This document shows positions 17,034 to 24,181 of a DNA stretch of 64,000 nucleotides, in pieces (position 1 is the first letter of the stretch; each line of letters starts with the position of its first letter). Made by a program: the position numbers and the translations under genes. Below the pieces are notes generated by a model that was given only the letters and a program-made list of their open reading frames with translations, did no database searches and was not told where the DNA came from. The stretch spans positions 62,001 through 126,000 of the forward strand of contig CAWHWB010000009.1 in NCBI GenBank assembly GCA_963832875.1, given 5' to 3'. This DNA is from AP-15 sp963832875. GTDB taxonomy: Bacteria > Pseudomonadota > Alphaproteobacteria > ATCC43930 > CGMCC-115725.

Positions 17034-18017
17034 TTACCGATCGAGGTGACGCGTCTTCCAGTTAGCGAAAGCGAGATACTCGGCGGCGCGGTCCGGCCAT
17101 TTTCCGGGGTCGCGCACCGGCGAATCTCGCAAATGCAAGATGGCAATGCGCGCACGTATTAAAGCATTGACGGTCTTGTAGAAGTTGATCAGTACCGGCG
17201 CCGGATCATCGCCAGTGCGCAGATGGTAGCGGTAGAACAAGATCCGCCCGACGCCGGCGGCGCCCATCCTTTCACATTCCATGGCAAGAAAGGCGAGCTC
17301 GTCGACCGGGTCGAGAGCGCGGAGGTCGGCGCGAAATTCGAGGCAGTCGATGATCAGCGGCGTGGGTCCAAGATAGACGTGCTCCGGGCGCAAATCGCCA
17401 TGGCCCTCTACGATCCGACCCTCCTCGGCCCGCCGCAGCAACAGCGTGCCCTGGCGGTACATGAACGCTTCGAGGCAGCGGACGATGTTATCGGCGGTGT
17501 CGCGCAACCCGGGGTCGCCGGCATCGCACAGTGCGCGACGACTCGATCGGCATTCGGCGCGCAAGCGGTCGAGATAGGCCTTTGGTTCGATATCGGCGCG
17601 CCGCGCAGCGGCAAAAAAACCGGCGAGACGGGCGCCAAGCGCCCCGATATCGGCGTGGCACCAATCTCCGCATGCGAGACGGCGGTCGAGCATCTGTTCG
17701 CCCGGCAACCGGCGCATCTGCACGAGCCAATCAACAACAGCGCCGGTTCCGGCGATCGCGAGATCGCCTTTGTCGAGGGTCAGCGGCAGTACTGCGATGT
17801 AGACATCGCGGGCGAGGCGGCGGTTGAGGCGCAGTTCCTGGTTGGCATTGCGCTGGCGGGCGCCGAGCGTCGCGAAATCGACCCCGCCGTCGCGCAACGG
17901 TTTCTTTAGCTTGTAGGCGTGCCTGTCGGTCAGGAACACCCAGGAGAAATGGGTTTCGATCCGCTCGACCCGGGACGGGCGCTCGGCATAGGCATCCGGC
18001 GAGCCGAGAAACGCCAC
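17034..18017 (-). CDS. APH-like phosphotransferase-fold protein (N-terminal module of AAA/APH proteins)
   Basis: A 327-residue protein that begins AFLGSPDAYAERPSRVERIE, THFSWVFLTDRHAYKLKKP and contains GHGDLRPEHVYLGPTPLIID, the catalytic loop of aminoglycoside-phosphotransferase-fold kinases (HGDLRPEH, then IIDCLEF). The family is usually fused to a C-terminal P-loop kinase; here that part is absent and the protein ends after the APH-like module. The substrate is unknown. GTG at 18017 is the only start after an in-frame stop. It follows pncB by 60 bases and probably shares its FNR-controlled transcript. Confidence 0.8.
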   Translation of the reverse strand: MAFLGSPDAYAERPSRVERIETHFSWVFLTDRHAYKLKKPLRDGGVDFATLGARQRNANQELRLNRRLARDVYIAVLPLTLDKGDLAIAGTGAVVDWLVQMRRLPGEQMLDRRLACGDWCHADIGALGARLAGFFAAARRADIEPKAYLDRLRAECRSSRRALCDAGDPGLRDTADNIVRCLEAFMYRQGTLLLRRAEEGRIVEGHGDLRPEHVYLGPTPLIIDCLEFRADLRALDPVDELAFLAMECERMGAAGVGRILFYRYHLRTGDDPAPVLINFYKTVNALIRARIAILHLRDSPVRDPGKWPDRAAEYLAFANWKTRHLDR

Positions 18018-18077
18018 CTCACGGTCAAGACTCTACATCCCGTGGTGCACAGCGTTGGCTGGTTTCGGGCGTGGCGA

Positions 18078-19421
18078 TCACTCGGCGCGTCCGGATCGGC
18101 AGTCGAGATCGGCCGCCATTTCGCGCAACCCAGCGCTGATTTCGACAAGGTAATCAAACGGCTCGAGCCGGGCCAACGCCTCCGGTAACCGGGCGAGTTG
18201 TTCCTGGGCGTGTCGGCAGCTGCCGGCAAGGTCCGGAATATCGGCAAGACGCCGTCCGCCGCGCATGACCGCATGCAGCAGCGGCTCACCGCGCTGGGTA
18301 TCTTCGGCGAGCGAAACCACGTCGCCGATCATCCGGTTTTGCTCGTCATAGCGGCGCCAGACCTGCTTGCGGCCGGGCCAGGTGGCCTTTCCTTCCGAGC
18401 GTTTGCGCCGCGGCTGGCCGGCATATTCCTGCAATTTGTAAGCACAATCGAGGGCCGGCGCATCCGAGGCGGTGGTCAGGCTGGTGCCGATCCCGTAGGA
18501 ATTGATCGGCGCGCCGGCGCGCGACAATGCCAGTAATGCGTCCTCATCCAGGCCGCCGCTGGCGACAATCTTCGCGTCCCTCAGCCCGCACGCATCGAGG
18601 ATTCGGCGCACCTTGACCGCGTGCTCGCCGAGATTGCCGCTGTCGATGCGCACGCCGGAAATCGTGATCCCTTGCGCCCTCAGACGCGGCGCCAGGGCCA
18701 CAACGCGACTTGCGCCCCGCTCGGTGTCGTAGGTGTCGATCAACAGGACAAGGCCTTGCGGATGGGCGTGGGCGAAATGCTCGAACGCCAGCATTTCGCT
18801 GTCATGCGCCTGGATGAACGAGTGCGCCATCGTTCCGTAGAGCGGGATGCCGAACTCAACCCCGGCCGCGACCGTAGCGGTGCCGCTGAACCCGGCGATA
18901 TAGCTCGCCCGCGCTGCCAGCACGCCGGCCTCGGCACCGTGCGCCCGCCGCAGGCCATAATCGACCAGCGCCTTGCCGGGCGCGGCGAGCACCATTCGCG
19001 CCGCCTTCGACGCGATCACACTTTCGAAATGGAGCAGATTGACGAGACGGGTCTCGACAAACTGCGCCTCGGCGAGCGGGGCTGTCACGCGAATGATCGG
19101 CTCGTCAGGGAAGAACACGGTGCCCTCGGGCATCGCCTCAACATCGCCGGTAAAGCGAAACGAGCCGAGATAGGTCATGAAACGGTCGGTGAATTGCCCG
19201 AGCCCGCGGATGGCTGCGATGTCTTCGGGGGCAAAGACGATGGTTTCGAGGAACTGCAGGACCTGATCCAGTCCCGCCGCCATCAAAAACCCGCGCTGCG
19301 ATGGTAACTTGCGAAAGAAGAGCTCGAAGACCGCGGTGTCGTTGAGGCCGTTCTCAAGGTAGGCGGCCATCATGTTCAGCTGATAGAGGTCAGTGAGCAA
19401 CGCGCCGCCGGTTCTCAGCAT
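18078..19421 (-). CDS. pncB: Nicotinate phosphoribosyltransferase
   Basis: A 447-residue NAPRTase that makes nicotinate mononucleotide for NAD salvage. Typical features are LLTDLYQLNMMAAYLENG at the N-terminus, RRAHGAEAG, GTMAHSFIQAHDSE (the histidine-containing loop), LIDTYDTERG, GVRIDSGNLG and YGIGTSLTT. It lies divergent to an M48 protease with a shared FNR-type box between them, so NAD salvage is likely tied to oxygen limitation here. An APH-like kinase follows on the same strand. Confidence 0.95.
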   Translation of the reverse strand: MLRTGGALLTDLYQLNMMAAYLENGLNDTAVFELFFRKLPSQRGFLMAAGLDQVLQFLETIVFAPEDIAAIRGLGQFTDRFMTYLGSFRFTGDVEAMPEGTVFFPDEPIIRVTAPLAEAQFVETRLVNLLHFESVIASKAARMVLAAPGKALVDYGLRRAHGAEAGVLAARASYIAGFSGTATVAAGVEFGIPLYGTMAHSFIQAHDSEMLAFEHFAHAHPQGLVLLIDTYDTERGASRVVALAPRLRAQGITISGVRIDSGNLGEHAVKVRRILDACGLRDAKIVASGGLDEDALLALSRAGAPINSYGIGTSLTTASDAPALDCAYKLQEYAGQPRRKRSEGKATWPGRKQVWRRYDEQNRMIGDVVSLAEDTQRGEPLLHAVMRGGRRLADIPDLAGSCRHAQEQLARLPEALARLEPFDYLVEISAGLREMAADLDCRSGRAE

Positions 19422-19527
19422 GGTCAGCTTCGTCCTCCTCGCTTTTGTGGCAACACCCGCCGGTTGTCGTTTCCGGCATACTTCGCCGTTTCGGTGCCAA
19501 CATTATCTTTGGCCAAGACGGCGGTAA

Positions 19528-19541
19528 TTGATACGGATCAA
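19528..19541. promoter_or_regulatory. FNR/FixK box in the pncB / M48-protease divergent promoter
   Basis: TTGATACGGATCAA matches TTGAT-N4-ATCAA exactly in both half-sites. It lies 107 bases from the pncB start on one side and 54 bases from the ATG at 19595 on the other. The spacing to 19595 (box centre plus 41.5 gives about 19576, with a 19-base leader) fits class II activation and supports that start. Confidence 0.75.
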
Positions 19542-19594
19542 AGCCGGCCCGCACCGAGACCGCAATATAGGACGCAAACCAGACTGGGTGGCCG

Positions 19595-20497
19595 ATGCAC
19601 GAGCGGCTGGTCACGGAAAGGATGGCAACGATCGTTCCCGCCCAAGAAGCGGAGAGGGCGCGTCGGCGGCGCCGCAGCCGGTTTCATTCCACTCTGCTGT
19701 TGTTGGCCATGGCGGCGCTGCTCGGCTATTGCGGCTGGGTCGTCGCCAACTGGCGGGGAGTTTTGTGGAGCCTCCTCGCCAGCGGGGCGATGCTGGTCGT
19801 GCTGCGTCGGATGCCGGGCAGCATTTTTCTGCAGGCATTGAACGTTCGCGCGCTCGCGCGGTGGGAGGCGCCGGCGCTTTACCAGATCCTCGACGATCTG
19901 TGCCGGATTGCCGGCGTGGGGTCGTCGCCGCTTTTGTACCGGGTCTTTCGGCCGGTCCCGGTCGCCTTCACTATCGGCAACGGCGACAAGGCGACGATCG
20001 TGTTGTCGGACTCGCTGCTCCAGACCATGAGCACGCGCGAGATACGCGGCATCCTTGCGCATGAAATCATCCACCTGCGCAATGGGGACCTTGCCCTGAT
20101 GCAGCTTGCCGTAGCGGTCGGGCGGCTGACGCGCGTGCTGTCGCAAATCGGCTTCCTACTGGTGTTTCTGAGCCTCATGCTTCGCGCCGTTTCCGCTGCC
20201 GCCTTTCCGCTTCTGCCGCTACTGGTGCTCGCAGTGGCTCCCCTTGGTGTGAACCTGCTACGGCTTGCCTTGTCTCGGGAACGCGAAGCCGAGGCCGATC
20301 TCGAAGCGGCGGAGCTGACCGGCGATCCCCTCGGGCTGGCTTCCGCGCTGATCAAGATGCGCAACCAGGAGCAGGCAATATTGCGCAAATGGTATCCGGG
20401 CATTATTCCACTCCGCCTGCCGTCACTGCTCCGCGACCATCCGCCAACCAAAGAGCGCATCGAGCGCCTGTTGGCCATGCTGCCCGCGGCGGAATAG
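19595..20497 (+). CDS. M48-family (HtpX-like) membrane metalloprotease
   Basis: A 300-residue membrane protein with two N-terminal transmembrane segments (residues about 32-76), the zinc motif HEIIH in ILAHEIIHLRNGD, two more hydrophobic segments (about 180-225) and the third zinc ligand region SREREAEADLEA. It ends DHPPTKERIERLL, as HtpX proteins do. Such proteases degrade damaged membrane proteins. An FNR-type box lies 54 bases upstream. An alternative start is the ATG at 19622, but it has no properly spaced ribosome-binding site. Confidence 0.9.
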   Translation: MHERLVTERMATIVPAQEAERARRRRRSRFHSTLLLLAMAALLGYCGWVVANWRGVLWSLLASGAMLVVLRRMPGSIFLQALNVRALARWEAPALYQILDDLCRIAGVGSSPLLYRVFRPVPVAFTIGNGDKATIVLSDSLLQTMSTREIRGILAHEIIHLRNGDLALMQLAVAVGRLTRVLSQIGFLLVFLSLMLRAVSAAAFPLLPLLVLAVAPLGVNLLRLALSREREAEADLEAAELTGDPLGLASALIKMRNQEQAILRKWYPGIIPLRLPSLLRDHPPTKERIERLLAMLPAAE

Positions 20498-20639
20498 CAC
20501 GCTGCGGCCCGCCAGGACCCGCGAAAATCCGTGGTTCGTCACTTGACCGTTCGGGAGCGGCAATAAGAATAACTCTGCTCCGCAGCCGTCAGGCGACATC
20601 TTGGGTATCGGGATCGCTCGGGAATGCCGGAGGAGACGC

Positions 20640-20738
20640 GTAGATCTGGTTCGGGTGGACCGCATATGTGCTCGCCAGCTCCGCAACCGTCCAATCGCCC
20701 TTGATCGCTGCTCCGTGCTTCTTGCGTGTCTGCTTCAT
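20640..20738 (-). pseudogene. IS3-family OrfA relic
   Basis: The frame starts MKQTRKKHGAAIKGD and continues WTVAELASTYAVHPNQIYA, the helix-turn-helix N-terminus of IS3-group OrfA proteins, with an internal deletion between the two pieces. The rest is missing. It differs from the OrfA of the complete IS3 copy just to the right, so it comes from another element. Confidence 0.6.
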
Positions 20739-20785
20739 GTCCCACTACCCGCGCCATCGACGCTTCCTAGGGGCAGGGCCCCATC

Positions 20786-20946
20786 TTAACCAACTGTCTC
20801 GTTTTCGGAGTCCGCCTCAGATCGCCTACGTACGTGCTCGCGGACGATATTCACCAAATGCAGAGCTTCTGCTCGCAGGAGCCAAAGCGAAGGTGCTAGG
20901 GTCGTCGGCGGATAGAGTGCGGGAGCGTTCTCAGCGACGGAGAACG
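20786..20946 (-). other. Open segment on the left side of the IS3 insertion
   Basis: The minus strand from the IS boundary stays open: FSVAENAPALYPPTTLAPS, LWLLRAEALHLVNIVREHVR, then RRSEADSENETVG and a stop at 20786. It may be the remaining C-terminus of the gene whose first codons lie at 22222-22289 on the other side of the element, but I see no family match that proves it. Confidence 0.25.
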
Positions 20947-20964
20947 TGACGTGACCCCCGTTTC

Positions 20965-21903
20965 TCATCCAATCGAAACGAGAGTCCGAGGCTGATTTGA
21001 ACCGTCTGTTTGTTGGGTGGCAAGAGGCCGGGGCGCGGAGCCATTGCGTAGCGCAGCGTCCCGGCCGCCCTCGCCGCTGAGGGCGCTGGCGTAACCCCGA
21101 GGCGTCATCCATCCGAGCTTCGAATGGGGCCGTTCCTCGTTGTAATCCCGCCGCCATAGTTCCAGCACGGCGCGGGCGTGCGGCAGCGAGCGGAATAGGG
21201 TCTCGTTGAGCAGTTCGTCGCGCAGCCTGCCGTTGAAGCTCTCGATAAAGCCATTCTGCTGCGGCTTTCCGGGCGCGATGTAATGCCAGCCGACGCCAGT
21301 GCCGTGCGCCCAGGTGAGGATGGCGTTCGAGGTCAGTTCGGTGCCGTTGTCGCTGACAATGGTGTCTGGGCATCGCCCTCGCTGGCGAACGATGTCGTCG
21401 AGTTCACGCGCCACGCGCCGGCCGGAGATCGACGTGTCGGCGACCAACGCCAGGCACTCGCGAGTGCACTCGTCGACAACCGCCAGGATGCGAATGCGGC
21501 GACCATCGGTCAGTTGGTCGGAGACAAAGTCCAGGCTCCAGCGCTGGTCGGCCGCTACCGGCGTCACCATCGGTCGCCGGGTTCCCATTGCCCGCTTGCG
21601 GCCACCGCGTCGGCGTACCGTCAGCCGCTCCTCGCGGTAGAGCCGCTGCACCCGCTTCCTGTTGACGGCATGGCCCTCACGCCGCAACAGCACATGCAGG
21701 CGACGGTAGCCGAACCGGCGCCGCTCTTGCGCCAAGGCTTTCAGCCGCTCGCGCAACGCCACATCATCCACCCGCACGCCTTGATAGCGTATGCTTGTCC
21801 GGTCGGTCCCGATCACCCGGCAGGCCCGCCGCTCGCTCATCTCGAAGGCCCGACGCAGATGCGTCGTCGCCCCCCGTCGTGCGGCGGGCGTCACCACTTT
21901 TTT
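20965..21903 (-). CDS. IS3-family transposase OrfB (read as OrfAB by frameshift)
   Basis: The OrfB frame carries the HTH_21 segment (LRERLKALAQERRRFGYRRL) and the rve core with the DDE residues in WSLDFVSD, TIVSDNGTELTS and GFIESFNGRLRDELL, ending NEERPHSKLGWMTPRGYASA. It has no strong start of its own. The AAAAAAG run (complement of 21897-21903) allows a -1 shift from OrfA (GGA AAA AAG) into this frame (GKKVVTP), giving an OrfAB fusion as in other IS3 elements. Confidence 0.85.
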   Translation of the reverse strand, partial: KKVVTPAARRGATTHLRRAFEMSERRACRVIGTDRTSIRYQGVRVDDVALRERLKALAQERRRFGYRRLHVLLRREGHAVNRKRVQRLYREERLTVRRRGGRKRAMGTRRPMVTPVAADQRWSLDFVSDQLTDGRRIRILAVVDECTRECLALVADTSISGRRVARELDDIVRQRGRCPDTIVSDNGTELTSNAILTWAHGTGVGWHYIAPGKPQQNGFIESFNGRLRDELLNETLFRSLPHARAVLELWRRDYNEERPHSKLGWMTPRGYASALSGEGGRDAALRNGSAPRPLATQQTDGSNQPRTLVSIG

Positions 21904-22157
21904 CCCAGCAGATCCTTCAACGCGGCGTTGTCGAGCATCGCATCGGCCAGCATCCGCTTCAGCCGACCGTTCTCGTCCTCCAAGGCCCGCAGCCGTTTGG
22001 CTTCGGACACTTCCAGGCCGCCATACTTGGCCTTCCATTTGTAGAACGTCGCCGAGCTGACGCCGTGTTTGCGGCACACCTCGGCCGTCAGAACGCCGGC
22101 TTCCTGTTCCCGCAGCACCGCGATGATCTGCTCTTCCGTAAACCGTGATCGCTTCAT
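21891..22157 (-). CDS. IS3-family transposase OrfA
   Basis: An 88-residue protein: MKRSRFTEEQIIAVLREQEA, AEVCRKHGVSSATFYKWKAK (helix-turn-helix) and a leucine-zipper region (RLRALEDENGRLKRMLADAM). This is the standard DNA-binding OrfA of IS3/IS407-type elements. It ends LLGKKW with the slippery A6G at its last codons, where -1 frameshifting produces OrfAB. Confidence 0.9.
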   Translation of the reverse strand: MKRSRFTEEQIIAVLREQEAGVLTAEVCRKHGVSSATFYKWKAKYGGLEVSEAKRLRALEDENGRLKRMLADAMLDNAALKDLLGKKW

Positions 22158-22221
22158 TGTCCGTCCCTCTCGTTGGGCCGGACTCTAGCGTTGACTGGAG
22201 GAATTTCAGGAGGTCACGTCA

Positions 22222-22289
22222 ACACGCGGAGCCTTGGCAACCGCTTGGGCTTCGGCGTCGGTAATCTGTAGGCTGGAATTGTCTGACAT
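22222..22289 (-). pseudogene. 5' end of a small gene cut by the IS3 insertion
   Basis: An ATG at 22287-22289 opens MSDNSSLQITDAEAQAVAKA followed by PRV, then the frame enters the IS3 right end. GGAAGC lies upstream. The start resembles small phage Gp49-like proteins (TDAEA.AV.KAPRV), but only 23 codons remain, so this is a guess. The other half may be the open segment at 20786-20946. Confidence 0.4.
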
Positions 22290-22391
22290 AGCTTCCCCGT
22301 TTTTGGGGTTAGGGTTGCGATAGCTATTAAGTTGAAGATGGCACAAAGCCATACAATACTACAAGTACAGGATATATAATACCTGGAAATA

Positions 22392-22991
22392 TTATTGCTT
22401 TCTTCTTTCGCGAGGATCGGAACTGCGCTCGTGATATCCCAAAGGACTAGAAATATGATTGATTTTCGTCATCTTGAATGATGGCAAAAGCATAAAACGC
22501 AGCCCGGTCATAAGATGATTAGCAGCATCGTGGAATTGCTCTTTGGCATCTGTCTGTTCTGGCTTGCCAGAAGAAAACGCTTCGTATGACGTATAATGCA
22601 GCTTGGAGCATAGCCGTACAATTTCTGGGTGACTGAAATCACGAGCCGATGTTTCGTGAGCAAATTTGTTCCGTATGTTCTTTATGACGAGCAAATCATC
22701 TCTCGGCGCTTTCCCGTATAGCCATAAAACGTAACCGAAATGAATCTTTGCATATAAAGTGTTTAACGGTGCCTGCACTCCATCGAACAGTGCCTCGTCC
22801 TCTCGATTGGTCAGAGGCCGAAGCCGGCGGCGAATAACTTGCGCCAAGCTATCTTCGATGAACGCCACAATAACGATAGCGGCAGCCCGCTCGCTAACGC
22901 CTGAAACTTCCCGAAATATCGCTAAGAGATCATCCGTTGCGATTTCGCGCGGTGCAGCAACCATCCCAATTCCCCCCGACATGCGCGACAA
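22392..22991 (-). CDS. MltR-like protein
   Basis: A 199-residue protein with the MltR pattern: EVSGVSERAAAIVIVAFIED, SLAQVIRRRLRPLT, then YAKIHFGYVLWLYGK and LLVIKNIRNKFAHETSARDF. The FIED.L...IRRRL and IRN.FAH motifs are conserved in MltR and related proteins. MltR is known as a mannitol-operon repressor, but many homologues have no known target. The gene is clearly richer in A+T than its neighbours and lies between an IS and a tRNA, which suggests recent transfer. In-frame ATGs at 22982 and 22961 are possible starts. Confidence 0.7.
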   Translation of the reverse strand: MSRMSGGIGMVAAPREIATDDLLAIFREVSGVSERAAAIVIVAFIEDSLAQVIRRRLRPLTNREDEALFDGVQAPLNTLYAKIHFGYVLWLYGKAPRDDLLVIKNIRNKFAHETSARDFSHPEIVRLCSKLHYTSYEAFSSGKPEQTDAKEQFHDAANHLMTGLRFMLLPSFKMTKINHISSPLGYHERSSDPRERRKQ

Positions 22992-23364
22992 ACTGGCGCA
23001 GCGCGCCCGGCTACCGGCACACTATCTCTCCAGGCGGTCACACGGCGAAAGGAGGTGCACATGAAACTTCGGTTTCGCATGACCACGACCGGAAAACCCA
23101 GTGGGTAAAACCATACGTCACCGGGCTCGGACAAGGCGGGCAATGACGAGCTTAATATGGGGTAAAGCCAGCCGCAGCAGCGTGCGGTACGGTTTCAATC
23201 CGTAGGGAAAAATGCGAGAGCGCTCCTGATCAGCCCTCGCACCCTTATCCACCCGATAACACAGCACAGTGCGGCACACCCGCGCATACCAGCGGGGCCG
23301 CTGCCCAGATCGGACCACTACACCCGCGCTGTATTTCCCAGTGCTATAACCTGATGTAGTTCAA
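22992..23364. other. Intergenic stretch before the tRNA, no gene supported
   Basis: I see no convincing reading frame here. The short open frames on either strand lack protein-like composition. The stretch holds a possible ribosome-binding site and ATG near 23050-23063 (AAAGGAGGTGCACATG), but the frame after it is short. It separates the A+T-rich MltR-like gene from the tRNA and palindrome. Confidence 0.4.
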
Positions 23365-23384
23365 CCGTGTTCAATTGAACACGG
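23365..23384. repeat. Perfect 20-bp palindrome beside tRNA-Ala
   Basis: CCGTGTTCAATTGAACACGG is its own reverse complement. It lies 50 bases beyond the 3' end of the tRNA gene. With no loop and no following T-run it is unlikely to be a simple terminator. An operator or a recombination site is possible. Confidence 0.7.
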
Positions 23385-23433
23385 GCACTCTACGCGAGAA
23401 CTACACCGCCAAACCGTAACCCCTTGAGAAGAT

Positions 23434-23509
<76 letters not shown>

Positions 23510-23613
23510 GGAGGTGGACGCGCCGCAGCGACGCGAAAAACGGGATCCGCAAAATAGTGAACCCCTCCGGCCGCGGGCAAGCGAAAAAAACGCCCGCGCC
23601 GGCGACGGCGAAC

Positions 23614-23985
23614 TCAGCGCTCCTCCTCTTCCACGTTCTCGATGACCTCGGCCATGTCGTCCTCGTCTTCGCCGAGTTCGGAGGCATCCTCGAGCAACTC
23701 CTCGTCTTCCTCCTCCGCTTCCTCGAGCGGCAGCGCTTCCTCCTCTTCCCCGGCTGGCTCGGCCTCCTCGGCTTCGACATCGGCATCGAGCTCTTCGGCG
23801 CCGACCGGCGCGATTTCCTTTTCGACCGGAGCGGCCGGCCGCGCCCGGCGCGATTTCAAAAACGCCTCGGGATCAAACGGGGTACTGCATTTCGGGCAAA
23901 TCACCGGTTTGTGCTGCAGATCGTAATAGCGCGTTCCGCAGCTCGGACAAATCCGCTTGGTGCCCCATTCGGGCTTGGCCACCAT
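23614..23985 (-). CDS. FYDLN-acid domain protein (TIGR02300 family)
   Basis: A 123-residue protein starting MVAKPEWGTKR with two zinc-ribbon-like pairs (CPSCGTRYYDL and CPKCSTPFDP), then a basic patch and a long glutamate/aspartate-rich tail. This is the alphaproteobacterial FYDLN_acid family, typically divergent from aroA as here. Its function is unknown. ATG at 23985 matches the family start; another ATG lies three codons upstream. Confidence 0.92.
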   Translation of the reverse strand: MVAKPEWGTKRICPSCGTRYYDLQHKPVICPKCSTPFDPEAFLKSRRARPAAPVEKEIAPVGAEELDADVEAEEAEPAGEEEEALPLEEAEEEDEELLEDASELGEDEDDMAEVIENVEEEER

Positions 23986-24181
23986 CAACTCCATCGAGGT
24001 TTGTCGGGCAGAAGCTTGTCAGGCAAAGGTTTGTCGGGTTCGCTCGCCGCGCCATTGCCATAGCGGCGTCACCCTGTCAAAAGCAAATCCGCGCAGCGGG
24101 GCGCCGACGGCTTGCGCATATGGGCCGGCGGTGCCGACGCCGCAACCGCCCGACCCCGCATTTCGAGGCTCGCCGCCCGCC

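Larger units (their letters stand above)
20947..22221 (-). mobile_element. IS3-family insertion sequence (IS407-like), apparently complete
   Basis: Two overlapping transposase frames lie between inverted ends. The left end reads TGACGTGACCCCCG and the reverse complement of the right end reads TGACGTGACCTCCTG; further in, both share GAGTCCG-type sequence. The length is about 1275 bases. OrfA and OrfB are joined by an A6G slippery sequence. No clear target duplication is seen. Confidence 0.75.
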
